NCBI GenBank assembly: GCA_023053545.1
Contig: JAKZAN010000009.1
Location: 96,612 to 160,611, forward strand
Reading direction: 5' to 3'
Source of the DNA: Lepidurus packardi
Lineage: Eukaryota; Arthropoda; Branchiopoda; Notostraca; Triopsidae
Length of the DNA: 64,000 nucleotides
Position 1 is the first letter of the stretch, and each line of letters opens with the position of its first letter. The position numbers were made by a program, and so were the translations under genes. The notes under the pieces are model-generated. The model worked only from the letters and a program-made list of their open reading frames with translations. It ran no database searches and was not told where the DNA came from. Shown here piece by piece: positions 21,010 through 32,507 of the stretch.

Positions 21010-22165
21010 TTAAGGCCCCGGTTCACCAACTTTGGAGATTTTTTTCGATCATAGATGGCACTAGTGTTTTTTCTTAATTTAGCTCCTCTATGTTATATTC
21101 TTAACAACAGATGACAGTATCTGCAACTAGCGCGAAACTTGAAAGTTCGTGGACAGTGCGTTGTAGGTAACGCCCACTAAATATAGGATCAAGACTTACC
21201 TACACTATTATTGGATACGGGTCTGTCATTGGCTTATTCAAGTAACACGGACAAGTTTAGTATAAGCGTTTCTTGGAAATTTATGTGTTATTAAAAAACA
21301 TGAGATTAGTCTGGTGCATTTTACAATTTTTTGCAAATATTTTGCAAGAAAGATTAAATTATACTATTACTGTAGTGATACTGATTTTCTGGATTTTTCT
21401 TAAATTTTAACATTTTTATACACAATTTAATTTCCATAACGAAGGCTTTCATTGATTACAATTAACTTATTTTCCTTTCAAGAGTAAAACATTGCAAAAT
21501 CAAATCGCACCACTTATGAAGTACAAAATAGAACGGTCTTATGTGTTGTGCATTGAATTAAGAATAAATGAATTGCGAGCAGTGTAGTAATCATTTAATT
21601 TTTGTAATGGAAAATAATAAAACAGCAAACAATTTAAAATTAACTTTGAAATCACTACATGCGACTACAGGGCTAAAATTATTGGAACTAATTATGTCTG
21701 GAATAGCAATGTAAAGTGGATTACGTTCAAGTTGAATGGTATAATTGAAATGCATTTACTCAAACGAAAAACAATAAAGAAACTACTTCAATTAATACCG
21801 TATATTAGTGCTTTTACATTTGACATACACCTCTATATTTTTTTTCTTTACGTACACCGAAAGGCAGGGTATTTACACTGACCGGTGTAGGAAAAGGTAA
21901 TGTCCCGTGTGACACGGCAGTCCCAAGACAATTGCATTTCATATTGAACAGACACCAATGAGCAGTAAGATTCGCTGTTTCCTCGTTACTTTGGCCTTAT
22001 ATTCATAGCCTGAAGTGGTAAAGAAAGGAAAATAACAACATGATCATACTTCATCAGCATTATTATCTGAGAACTTGTCTTACGAACAGTTGTGATAAGA
22101 GCAAAATTGTATTGTATTTCGTGTTTCGTATACTGAAAGTTTTAATTTTACGTGAAATCGAAATA

Positions 22166-24919
22166 ATGGGTAACAGACAATTGGCTACACGTTCTAAGAA
22201 GAAACGAAAAACTCCAAAGAGGACCCCTATTCCCGTGGAAAGCGTTCCTACTATTACAGAGCACGATACAAGTGATCGTCAGGTGAGTCACGCATGCGAT
22301 TCTAGTACAAGCGACAATCGAGGGAGTAATTCTGCATTCTATATACAGACTGACGTCATTTCTGTAAGCAGTGACGATATGGATGGCAACTACGGCTCTT
22401 TCCACCATTCTTTGTGGTTTGAAGGAAACAGAAACGACCAGGCCGAGACTGCGTCCGTACAGTTGAGTACAGAAAAATTCAATGTGAGGCCGCCTAAGGT
22501 GGCTGATGCTTTACAAGGCCGTAGAATAGTTGAATTAGGATATGTAATTCATCGTTCTGCACAAGTAGCCCTCAGGCACAATGCCTTATGCTCTTTTGCC
22601 TTAGATTTTGAAGGCGAACAGAGTCATGGATTTTTCACGTCCGTAATTCTTTACTGCCCACACTGCGATTTTAGGTGCTTTGTAGACTCTGCACGGGACC
22701 ACCGAAAGGGATTCTTGAAAAGAAAGCGGAAAAAAACATGTGATGATGAAAACGATGAAGGGCCCGTGCCGAAAAAGAGTAAACTATCAATTAACACTCT
22801 AATGACATGGTCGATGATGTCTACCGGTTCTGGGCATCATCAATTAGAAGAAATTTGCGCAATTACAAGTATCCCTTGTATGACCAAACATTTTTATCTT
22901 GGACAAGAGGAGCTTGTCGGCGACATGTGGGAAACAGAAGCAAAGTTTGAAATGAAAAAGGCAATGGACGAAGAAATACAAGCTGCTACAGAGGAGGGAA
23001 ACATTGACGACGAAGGGTTCCCACTAATCACCGTTATCGGTGATGGTGGATGGTCCCAACGAAGTCACGGCAAGCGCTATAATGCGAAGTCTGGTGTAGG
23101 CGTGCTTATTGGCGCTCATACCAATAAACCACTGTATGTTGGAACGAGGAATAAGTTCTGTTCCATTTGCAATGTTGCTCAACGGGCCAAAAACAAACCG
23201 AGATCCCACAAATGCTATAAGAACTGGGACGGGCCCTCAACTGCCATGGAAGCAGATATCCTCTGTTTAGGAATTCGCGAACTCGAGAGGGAATACAAAG
23301 TTCGAATTTCCCATTTTATAGGAGATGGCGATTCCTCTACTTTTAACACAATTTTAGCAAGTACACCTAGGACTCAGAAACTTCCAAAAAAAATCGAATG
23401 CGCGAATCACATAGTGAAAAACTATGCTAATAAGCTCTTTGCCCTAAAAATTCAAAATGCAATGTACAGAAAGGTGCTTTTGAGCTCACTGATAGGTAAG
23501 CTAACATGTGCTTGCCGCGGGGCTATTAAAGCTAACGCCCGAAAAAAGGGCACTTCAGAAGAACTGTCCCGTGCTCTTGACAATGGGCCGAAGCATTATT
23601 TGATAGATGATCACACGTCGTGTGAGAAACAGTCACCTGGAAAAAAAGGATGTAAATTTGCCGGCAAAAAAAGTAAAGTAAAAAAGAACGAAAAGCTTTA
23701 TCGTGACGTTTGTAAAGCACTTGAGTATGTGAAGAAGAAGAGCCACAGTTTGCTAGTGGAGGTAACAACCAACGCAGCAGAACGATATATGTCATTTGTT
23801 GCAAAAATGGTAGGAGGCAAACAAATTTTACGATCGCAGAGAGGATCGTATACGCACCGATGTTTTGGTGCGGCTTTGGCTAACATTTACGGAAGGAGCT
23901 TTCACGTTCATGTGCTAAGGAAGTATAACATTACTTCCGATGAACTGGACAAGTACGAGGCACGACACATAGCCACTACGAGTTCACGAAAAGCACGTTA
24001 TGTAAAGTACAGCGAAGAAAAAGCTAGCAATGAGCAGTCAGAAGCTTTTGCCAATGTCGTGGATGACTTTAGTGGTTTAGACAGCCACTACGGCCATCCT
24101 GATCTTGACGAAGACTCCCTAAATAGGGAAGTTGAACGTATTCGAAAGCAATTGCAACTTAGTAAAGAAGAAATTCTCACTCTTGAAGAAAAGACGCGGG
24201 GGCAGGGAGATTGCGATGATTGGAAAGAGGGTAGAAAAAATCGAATAACCGCCTCCATCTTTGGAACGGTTTGCAAGATTCGGGAATCGACCCCTAGGAA
24301 AAACGTTCTGAAAAACATTGTTTTGCCAAGTAGCTGGTCAAACGAAGCTACCGAGTATGGGAAACTTAACGAACCCAGGGCTAGGAAGGCTTATGAAACC
24401 AAGAAAAAAATTAATGTCCGTCCGTCTGGATTATGGGTTCATTGCGAGTTTGGATATTTAGGAGCTTCACCGGACGGAATTGTAGGTGAAGAAGGTTTAA
24501 TCGAAATTAAATGCCCACAGATTTTGGAGAAAGAGGATAGTATTTATGATTTCATTTCGGTAAAGAAACCAAGCTCAATAGGATTATTGGCTACTGCAGA
24601 ACGGAAACTTACACTGAATAAAAAACACAATCATTATTATCAGATTCAAGGGCAACTCGAAGTAACTGATAGAGCGTGGTGCGACTACATCGTTTGGTGC
24701 CCAAAGGAAATGCACATTGAGAGAATAGAACGCGACAAGAATTTTTGGAACACGGAAATGTTTCCTAAATTAAATCGTTTTTTTGAAACCAGCCTCCTTC
24801 CTGAACTTGCAGACTCTCGATTGGCTAGAAAGGAAGCTCCACGTGAACCGCAGTTTGTTGTGGATGCTATTGCGGCAAAGAACAGAAATTGCAAAACGAA
24901 AGGCAAAAAAAGAAAGTAA
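22166..24919 (+). CDS. Mutator-like DDE transposase fused to a YqaJ-family nuclease
   Basis: Intact 917-residue frame from MGNRQLATRS, a start matching exon 1 of the copy at 6238-8779. Residues ~1-60 are basic then Ser/Thr-rich. A CPHCDFRC zinc-like cluster precedes the transposase core: LINTLMTW, VIGDGGWSQRSHGKRY, CYKNWDGPS, ISHFIGDGDSSTFN, CANHIVKNY. A C-terminal YqaJ/lambda-exonuclease-like nuclease begins near residue 690 (GRKNRITASIFGTVC) and contains LGASPDGIV and GLIEIKCP (the D...ExK metal site, about residues 765-785) and the helix YYQIQGQLEVT. Expected role: cut-and-paste transposition with nuclease processing; the partnership is inference. Whether one polypeptide performs both cuts is unknown. 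The upstream 42 codons of the frame are judged untranslated. Confidence 0.88.
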   Translation: MGNRQLATRSKKKRKTPKRTPIPVESVPTITEHDTSDRQVSHACDSSTSDNRGSNSAFYIQTDVISVSSDDMDGNYGSFHHSLWFEGNRNDQAETASVQLSTEKFNVRPPKVADALQGRRIVELGYVIHRSAQVALRHNALCSFALDFEGEQSHGFFTSVILYCPHCDFRCFVDSARDHRKGFLKRKRKKTCDDENDEGPVPKKSKLSINTLMTWSMMSTGSGHHQLEEICAITSIPCMTKHFYLGQEELVGDMWETEAKFEMKKAMDEEIQAATEEGNIDDEGFPLITVIGDGGWSQRSHGKRYNAKSGVGVLIGAHTNKPLYVGTRNKFCSICNVAQRAKNKPRSHKCYKNWDGPSTAMEADILCLGIRELEREYKVRISHFIGDGDSSTFNTILASTPRTQKLPKKIECANHIVKNYANKLFALKIQNAMYRKVLLSSLIGKLTCACRGAIKANARKKGTSEELSRALDNGPKHYLIDDHTSCEKQSPGKKGCKFAGKKSKVKKNEKLYRDVCKALEYVKKKSHSLLVEVTTNAAERYMSFVAKMVGGKQILRSQRGSYTHRCFGAALANIYGRSFHVHVLRKYNITSDELDKYEARHIATTSSRKARYVKYSEEKASNEQSEAFANVVDDFSGLDSHYGHPDLDEDSLNREVERIRKQLQLSKEEILTLEEKTRGQGDCDDWKEGRKNRITASIFGTVCKIRESTPRKNVLKNIVLPSSWSNEATEYGKLNEPRARKAYETKKKINVRPSGLWVHCEFGYLGASPDGIVGEEGLIEIKCPQILEKEDSIYDFISVKKPSSIGLLATAERKLTLNKKHNHYYQIQGQLEVTDRAWCDYIVWCPKEMHIERIERDKNFWNTEMFPKLNRFFETSLLPELADSRLARKEAPREPQFVVDAIAAKNRNCKTKGKKRK

Positions 24920-27377
24920 ATTATCTCCAAGCGTTACATGAATCAGAAAATGATTTTGAATGAACAAATGAAAGGTTTCTCCTTTTTTTTTATTAGAATC
25001 TTGTTTCAAAACGTATCAAGAAATATTATTATGCAAATGTAAAACATTTACAATTAATTGTCTATCATGGTCGTAAACCATAATACCGTTACACAGAAGA
25101 CGTAATTTTGTATCTCAATACCTCTCATAGCGAATTACATAACTGACGAGAGTATCCTCTCCTCAGTTATATAACTCGCGATTTATAAACATAACTGTAC
25201 TGTAACTGGCTTTTATGATCATTTCTACATATTGCACTACATGGATTATTACGTATGAGCCTTATTGATATATGTACCTTCCTCTTCCTCATTTTGTAAT
25301 ATTTTCTCCCTTATATGTGTTTCTCCTTCCCCATGACTATTGTTTTCCTCATTCTGGTCGCGTATTCCGTAAATAAAGGTTACGATTTGGTGTGCTTGAC
25401 AATTATCATATTTGATGTTTAAAATGGGTGGTGGTAATGGACTATATCCATACATAACTTCATGCTAAACTTGATAAACTGAAGCTACGACTACTTTTCT
25501 CACATGTAAGCCTACCCCAAAGCCAGCTTATCCACTAAAGTCACTGTAAGGTGATCTTCAATGCAGCGTACGCGTAACTGCCGAAGTGTGCTACAGTGAA
25601 GCCCATTCATCACTAATGCTTGCTGTAAGCCACCTACAAAGTTGAACTTTTTTAAAAATGTCTACCGTTCTTCTACACTAAGATCGTGTTTCACACCGTT
25701 TTCATCATGTAAGGTCAACGCGACCGAACAGGTGAAATGAAGTCGCGATTATGTTTCTTCAATGGAAGCCTACTACTGCCGTCATCTATAACCACAGTAC
25801 CGCAATACACTGCCCGAAGAGTACTAAACTGAAGTACAGTAATATACACTTATATGCAAGTAAACTTGATATACAAGTATTAAAATCTCTTTTGAGCATG
25901 TTTTATCTCTTCTTCCAGCGTTTTCCGTCCAAAACTTCAATTGCAACTTGATCCTTATTCCCAAATTTATGGACTATTCGTAAGCCACAAATAGCCAACT
26001 TTGTAAAATTAATCAACATGAACTAGTCATTTGAATATTATGTTATTTTTCGAAAGCTATTCAAGTTTTACATGTTTATACTTTCTTTACACGACTACTC
26101 CTCTTCATTTCTACATTGGTATCCATTACACAGTTGACCGTGATAAAGATTATATAATTACATGGCGTGCTATAACGGATTTTCATCTTTCCCCTATCCT
26201 TTTTCCTTGTTTTGATTTACACAATTACATTTCGTCCCTAATTTGTTATGTTTGTCAGGCTCATCATGTTTTCTCTGTTTTTTCTACATCTTTTCAAAAT
26301 GAACAATGCATTCTTCACGCAAAATAAGAGAAAATAAGTAATATACGTTTTATTGGTGACATAGAGTATATTTTCTTATGCATCATTACGTTATATGCAC
26401 ATCCGACGGAAAGATTATGTGGTAAATAGCCCACATGATCTATAAACAAGAAAAATTAGCCTACACATAAAATTGTAATGAAAAAAAAATACTCCTCATA
26501 AAAAATTATAACTCTACAGGTTCCTATAAGAGGAACGTACTATAGCTTTCATTTTGAAAGACATACGGTAAAAGAAGAAAGTATTTATACAGTAGAATTT
26601 TACCTGTTATGAATGTGATACCGCTATAACTATTTTACTATGAAGTAAATAAACAGCAAACATATAATAACCGGCGTAAGTTTCATTAGAAAAAATAAAA
26701 ATTTACAGAAAATTCCCTTTCATTTCTTAAGAATTTTGATAGTCTACACAATTATTATGTTTCAAATCACACATATGTTTACTTTACTATCGTTATACCA
26801 ACAAACAAAGTACACCCAGTAGGCGAGGCATACCTTCTATACTATTTTTTCATAGCTAGCTGGATGAAGGAAAGGAAAATAATATTTCCTACGATACATA
26901 TTATATTCTCTATAGGCGTGCCTTTGGCGATACCAGGGCTCACTTTTGTCAAGGTCTTTCAGCAATTCCCTTACCCGCCGTTTCCCTGCACTGACTTCGA
27001 CTTTCTCTTATACCCACTGCAAAATGGTGGCAGCACAATTCAGAGGCTAAATTTTGTTAACTCTTGCAGCTGATTTTGAAAAAACTACTTACCAGATTTT
27101 AAAATGACTTGCACTAAAATTCATTTTAAAAAATCTCGCTTCATGTGACGAAGCCCGATTTTTGAAAATATTGCCCAGGACAAAGTTACGATATTCATTT
27201 CTTAATAGCAAATTTAAAATTAAAAAAAGAAAAAAAAACTCTTCGTCACATGAAGCAGATAAGTTTTCGTTACATTACTGTCAAGAATTTTTTACAAAAT
27301 AGTTCATACTTATCGCACAATCGCCTGCAAAAATTAACATGTAATTCGCCCATAAGAGGATAAGCTGAACCGGGGCC
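24920..27377. other. Right half of the TTAA element, noncoding
   Basis: About 2.4 kb of AT-rich DNA with no open frame that looks like a gene. Features seen: an inverted pair of CTTCATGTGACGAAG-like sequences at 27140-27155 and 27241-27257, and a right-end motif GCCCATAAGAGGATAA just inside the terminus. A decayed second gene cannot be excluded. Confidence 0.45.
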
Positions 27378-27509
27378 TTAAAGTTCACAAAACGTTCGAA
27401 ACTTACCATGAAAGCCTCAACAGAAAAACTAACAATTCACATTGTCATTTCAGAAAACACTTTTACTAATACAACTACATCATTCTTAACCTAACACGTT
27501 CCTCTATGA

Positions 27510-27829
27510 CAGGCCTGTCCAACTTCTGACCCACTGAGAGCCACGATACTACGCAAGCATCAACCCGGAGGCCGGACAAGTCCGTTAACCGGGAGAGGGG
27601 GGGGGGCATTATATACTTCTGATAAAATAACATGAAAGCTTTCGATTTTTCAACTTTCCTGCGATTACACAAAGTTATTTTATTCCTTAGCTATACCTTC
27701 AGCAAAAGTATAGACCTAATACATGAAACAGTGTAAATTCCCGAATACTTTTGTCGAAGAGGTCGGGGGCCGGATAAAAGCATCTCGGGGTCCGGATCTG
27801 ACCGGCGGGCCGCCAGTTGGATAACCCTG
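27510..27829. mobile_element. hAT MITE, 320 bp
   Basis: Imperfect termini CAGGCCTGTCCAAC and CAGGGTTATCCAAC (complement), GC-rich next to the ends, flanked by an 8-bp duplication CTCTATGA/CTCTACGA with one mismatch (27502-27509, 27830-27837). Typical of old hAT/Charlie-like nonautonomous copies. Confidence 0.8.
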
Positions 27830-27837
27830 CTCTACGA

Positions 27838-28767
27838 CTTCCCCAGCTCTATACATACGTCAAGTTCAAAATCGACTTTCACTTCCACACACTCCGACTT
27901 TAAAGCCAACCTCACACAATAAAAAGCCAAGAAGTCATCAAAAGCCACCAAACTGTCTTCAAAACCCACTTCCTAAAATTCACTTAGCTAAACCATACCT
28001 TCTTTCCCATACCCTTACCATTAGGAACAAATTTACGCAATAATAATCAAGACAGAGCCACATAAACATAATTTAGCCTGAAAAACTATTTACAACTACC
28101 ATTAAAACAAAACCCTGTATATTTTGAAATAAATTTCGCTATACATTTCATACAATCCCCTCATTACAAACTACCGCTATAAAGGATAATCAAAATAAGA
28201 AGCACATACTACAAAGAAATATGGCCTGTCATATCTAAACATAAAGAAATAATTATTTACCACTCTTCATATTAAATTTTCAAATTCATACAAAAGATGT
28301 TACATTTAAACCTTCTTTACGACAAACTTCAAGACTAAACTTACGTCAAACAATGTTTCATACAAAAGCCTATTTTCTTTACTCGTCAACACTTCCATCA
28401 CTTTCATCTCAATTAATCATATTTAGCATTAATAGCAATTAATCCTACTTTTTCTCCTACTTCTCGACGGTATAAACCAGCGTAAATAAACAATTGATTA
28501 ACACAATTACCCACTTCTCATTAAATACATAATTTCAAGTTACTCGACTCCTTGAAATCAATATTCACATTTTCATGCAAAAAACACCCTTCCTAACTTT
28601 TATTATCTAACTACATCAAACTTAGATTTATTACTCATATCATTTACACAATCAAAACTTCATCCAACTACAGCAGTCACAAAACGAGAAGCCCATTTAC
28701 TACTGCCATCTCCTGGCTTTTCCAGTTACACTCTTCTCGACCTCAACTTGCCCAGCTTACTCGACAG
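27838..28767. other. G-poor noncoding stretch
   Basis: A/C-rich + strand with the same texture as the Helentron noncoding segments; possibly the far part of the RPA-bearing element, separated from it by the TTAA transposon and the hAT MITE. No genes seen. Confidence 0.35.
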
Positions 28768-29847
28768 CTAGACCTGTCGTCTTGTTTCAGCATTAAGGTC
28801 CTCAAGAATGACTCTACCATTTACGGGTTCATCCATAATGTACACACCCGTTGTCACACATTTTTGACAGGAGGAGTACCCGCCATGAGAGACAACGCCT
28901 TTCACTAATGCCGATGCGGGGGCGTCACATACAAAAGCTTCGATTCTAAAACCCAGCTTTAAACCATGAAAACAAAACCCGTCTCTTTCTAGAGTGTTTC
29001 ATTCTTCGACAAAAGGTTTTAAAAAATCGTTAAAGTTAGTAGGTTTGCCGTTACCCGGGTATAACCCACACACGAAAGGTTTTACGCTAGGTAAATTAAA
29101 AATTTTTACCAAAATTGGCCAAAAGCATTCACTTGAACTTTTCGACATGGGGAGGCCATCAACATTTACATGAAGACGAAGCATCTCCGGAATGTCGGAA
29201 GCCGGAAGCATGTTCAGAGCACGTGTCAAGCCCGTCGTCAATTTAAAGTGGTAGTACTTCCCGGGCGGGAGGTCCGTACTTTCGACTCGCCGGATCGTTT
29301 TCAAAATTGATCGATGATCGGAAGGTAAAAATGAAAAAGAAGGAACTTCTTGCAACGTTTTCAGTAATGCGTTCACATGTGTACGAGCAATAGCACAATT
29401 TATAGCCCAGGAAGCAATTTTGGAAAGCACCAATTGTTTTTCAGTCGGTCTCTCATCGTCATTTTCCTCAGTTTCTTCAATTTCGCCTTCACTTGGATTT
29501 TTTTCCGCCGGTCTCTCAGTGTCATCTTCCGAAGTTTCTTCACCTTCGCCTTCACTTGAACTTTCTTCCCTAGACGCTTCGGTAACGCTTTGCATAAACT
29601 CGTCCTTGTCATCACTACTTCCATAACTAAGCACTACTTCAGTTGCGTTGGTATCCACATTAAAATTTTCCGATAATGGCAAAAGAGATTGTGCCGATGA
29701 CTCACTATAAACTTGATCAGTTGAGTTCCGCCTTAAAGGTCTCAGATCGACACTCTTTGTATTTCTGAATAAGCTATCGTATTCCGCAGCCATTCTTCTT
29801 AGCAGTTGCCTTCGACCAACGTTTTCTTTTAATGCCCTTTTTGGCAT
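28768..29847 (-). pseudogene. Transposase fragment with in-frame nonsense codon
   Basis: Minus-strand frame starting MPKRALKENVGRRQ, with an acidic Ser/Glu-rich linker holding two related repeats (SEGEGEETSEDDTERP and SEGEIEETEENDDERP). A core follows: LRLHVNVDGLPMSKSSSECF, WPIL, VCGLYPGNGKPTNFNDFL. A TGA at 28999-29001 interrupts it; the same frame then continues with recognisable sequence (FVCDAPASALVKGV, GGYSSCQKC), ending at a stop at 28768. This resembles a transposase type common in arthropods and cnidarians (the DGLP...FWPIL family, perhaps EnSpm/CACTA-like; provisional). The catalytic C-terminal half is missing. Confidence 0.7.
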
Positions 29848-30726
29848 GGTCCCTAATTAATTACACGAAAAACAATTTACAAAATTTGCGTAAATACATA
29901 CCACGACTAATCACATTATTCTTTATTAAATAATGAAAAGCTATACCTTTTCAGAATTATACGGTTAAGTTCAAACGAACTATACTTTCAACAAGTATGC
30001 ACAATTCACTTCAATAAGGTGTAAGCGGACAGTTTCAGAAGAGTTTTCGTAACATATGTGGTTGCGAGTATGTTTGCATACAGCTAAAACCACTATACCT
30101 TCCCGACTGGCAACGTAGGTTTTTAGGGCTTAGTTCCACCTACAAGTTTGAACACAGATTCTGGGAAGATGTTGACAAACATCTCCTGAGAGGAAGATCT
30201 TGGGAAGATGTTTTAGGATCACGAACCTTTCATAGAAAGACGCGTCCTGGGATCAAGTGAGGCCTCATAATGACAATGGAATAAACGCCTTCCGCCAAGG
30301 TATGCTTTAATAAATATATGCCGAAGTTATGGTCGCCTTGGGAACTTGCCGTACAATTTTGCGTTGGTTGTCGTTTGTAGGGTCACGTTGTTTGGCTGCT
30401 CTGGACCCGGGACTTGGGGGTCCCTATGACCGATGAGGCCCGAGTTTATGCAAAATTCGCAAAGTAGGATCGTCAAAGGAAACCAGCTAATGGTATAATT
30501 AAGCAATCTTTCTGGGCAAGTGGTCCTTTTCCTTACACTACAGGGGGCTGGTCTCAGGTCACTCTGGTCAGGACAGAACATTTGTTTTTGTTTTAAATTT
30601 GTTTTAGATACACACAATTTTTATTAGCGCTGGTACAAGGTTACGATGATAGGTATAAAAGTTTGGTACAAGCCAGGTCTGGGTATAGTATTACCCCAGA
30701 CCTCTGTCCCAACGTACCACTGTGCC
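29848..30726. other. Spacer with one arm of an inverted repeat; no gene
   Basis: No convincing gene. It contains the left arm (30212-30345) of the repeat flanking the Rep remnant, plus 380 bp between that arm and the remnant in which nothing was recognised. Confidence 0.4.
30212..30345 (+). repeat. Left arm of imperfect inverted repeat flanking the Rep remnant
   Basis: Matches, in inverted orientation, 39913-40040. Shared blocks in order: AGGATC, ACCTTT, ACGCGT, GGGATCAAG, GGCCTCAT-like, CCAAGGTATG, ATATGCCG, CGCCTTGGGAAC. Identity by eye is about two thirds with small gaps. Confidence 0.65.
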
Positions 30727-30850
30727 ATGGCTCAATACAGACGTTGGGTATATACTGACAACAACCCCACTGTGTCACTTCGTTATGTAGGGATGAGCTA
30801 CAGGGTTTATGGTCGGGAAAAGGGTGAGTCCGGGACTTTACATCACCTAT
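30727..30850 (+). pseudogene. Endogenous CRESS-DNA-virus-like Rep, N-terminal remnant
   Basis: A short frame from ATG 30727 with the features of the HUH endonuclease N-terminus of circovirus/cyclovirus-type Rep: a motif-I-like VYTDNNPT near the start, YVGMSYRVYGREKGESGT, and a motif-II-like His pair, directly before the break. It is cut at 30850 by a Harbinger element (target duplication TAT). The downstream part resumes at 38919. The HUH domain would nick viral origin DNA; here it is an inherited fragment. The sequence itself shows the motifs; the viral origin is inferred from the family. Alternative: a Rep domesticated in another mobile element. Confidence 0.7.
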
Positions 30851-31098
30851 AGCCGCGTTTGAGTTGTACAGTGTCGTTCCAAGTTTTCGAAATTTATGCT
30901 TAGAGCCGTTATATTTAGCTTCACTTGGCAAGTTGTCGTTGAAAGACAGAAGGGGATTAAAAAACGGCCTTTTAGCAAAGCGCAGCTTAACCACGCCTTT
31001 GTTACGCTCATCAGTCCTGTTTACATAACATATATGTTATTGATTTCTGTGTTCTTTTTTGTAGGGTATATTGTCACGGTTTATTTGAAAGGCTTATC

Positions 31099-32507
31099 AT
31101 GGAATTAAAAATAAAACTGTTACTAATCCAGTGCATTAAGTTGCTTCTGGAATCTACAAGTAATATTGCCATGGTGTTACCAGTGTTGTTATTGTTTGAT
31201 GAAGATGAAGAGTCCGTAAATATTTTGAGTACTTTAATACAAAGCTCATCGGTTTCAATTTCCCCAACTATACAAGCCCGAATTAGTAATTTTGAAGAGG
31301 TCATTATTGCTCAGCTTTCCACGGTATATGTACTAAATTCAACAAGCATCAGCGGTAATATTTTTGTATCGCAGATGCAGTTCAAGAGCCACTTCCGACT
31401 GGAACGTGCAACGTTTGATGAACTGTTTGATTCGCTTTCACGGAATGCAAACCTTTCGGCATTTTTCCCCCACGAGCACGAGTTGAAAACTCAAAAGCTT
31501 ACAAGGTAGGACCTGGAATCGCCCCGGAAAACCCCCCATTAGATTGCGCAAAGGACTTCTAGTCACGATTTGGTATCTGGCCAATATGGAGTCAATGCGA
31601 GAAATTGCGAACGTATTTGGACTTTCAAAATATTCCGTATGTGTATCAGTTTCCCCATAAAAGAAATTATAAAATGCTTGTAGGTTCACTCATGTGTGCA
31701 TCGGGTATGCTTGTTTTTATGTATCATTGTACAAGAGCACATTGCATGGCCAAAAACCCAATTGGATATTAATACCATAGAGCAAGGTTTTTTTCGTCGC
31801 GGTGGGTTTCCGAATGTGTTAGGGGCCATAGACGGATCACACATCAATATCGTCTGTCCTGCTGATCAACAGGATTCATACTTAAATAGGAAGTGCGGGC
31901 ATTCTATTGTCCTCCAGGGCATATGCGATTCAAATAAGGTTTTCCTTGACGTGTTTGTCGGATTTCCAGGTATGTAGTCTTCTAAAATGTCCATTTCAAA
32001 CTTTATTATATATATTACTTTATTATAGGTTCTGCGCACGATGCCCGCGTGCTGAGAAACTCGGCTATTTATCGAAAAACTGTTGCTGACTCAAAATCCA
32101 ATTTTCCTAATGACAAATACCACATTTTGGGGGATTCGGCTTATCCTATCATGCCTTGGTTAATTGTACCGTATAAGAAGCCTCCTGGAGGAGTGTTAAC
32201 AAGGCAGCAGAAAAAGTTTAACTTCGTACATTCACAACATCGAGTTCCGATAGAACACGCATTCGGTTTACTGAAAGGTCGGTGGCGAAAACTTTTACGC
32301 GTTGATACTCAAATTAAATTTATACCATATGTTGTGACCGCGTGCTGCATTTTGCATAATTTCTGCCAAAAACGCAAGGATCACATAAGTTGTGATGAGA
32401 CGGTTGCAATGAATGATGAAGAAATTGATTGCCCGCCAGGTGTGGTAAACCCACGAGCTGCTGTGCAGAAGCGAGACCGCTTAGCAAGAGAACTAGCTGG
32501 TGCTTAA
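31099..32507 (+). pseudogene. Harbinger transposase (HARBI1-like) with one frameshift
   Basis: DDE nuclease of PIF/Harbinger. Exons by eye: 31099-31636, 31684-31969, 32029-32507, with introns of 47 and 59 bp. Motifs: IWYLANMESMREIANVFGLS (helix-turn-helix-like), GAIDGSHI (Asp 1), ILGDSAYP (Asp 2), RVPIEHAFGLLKGRW (Glu), then the CCILHNFC tail. Exon 1 has a net one-base shift near 31500, where the frame passes from HELKTQKLTR to the frame reading WNRPGKPPIRLRKG; exon 1 length (538 nt) confirms the mismatch with the remaining phase-0 exons. The gene is therefore probably nonfunctional, or the base is an assembly error. Confidence 0.85.

Larger units (their letters stand above)
21014..27377 (+). 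mobile_element. TTAA-flanked DNA transposon encoding a DDE/YqaJ fusion
   Basis: Inverted termini GGCCCCGGTTCA (21014) and complement (to 27377) are flanked by TTAA on both sides (21010-21013, 27378-27381). TTAA duplications are characteristic of Kolobok and piggyBac. The only clear gene is the fusion protein at 22166-24919. Length 6364 bp. A related right end recurs at about 40760-40815. Confidence 0.8.

Noticed and set aside
28798..28850. Resemblance of this stretch (CTCAAGAATGACTCTACCATTTACGGG) to the start of the RPA gene, suggesting a second RPA copy.
   Set aside because: The minus strand reads as continuous transposase sequence in frame with the upstream part, and the similarity does not extend.
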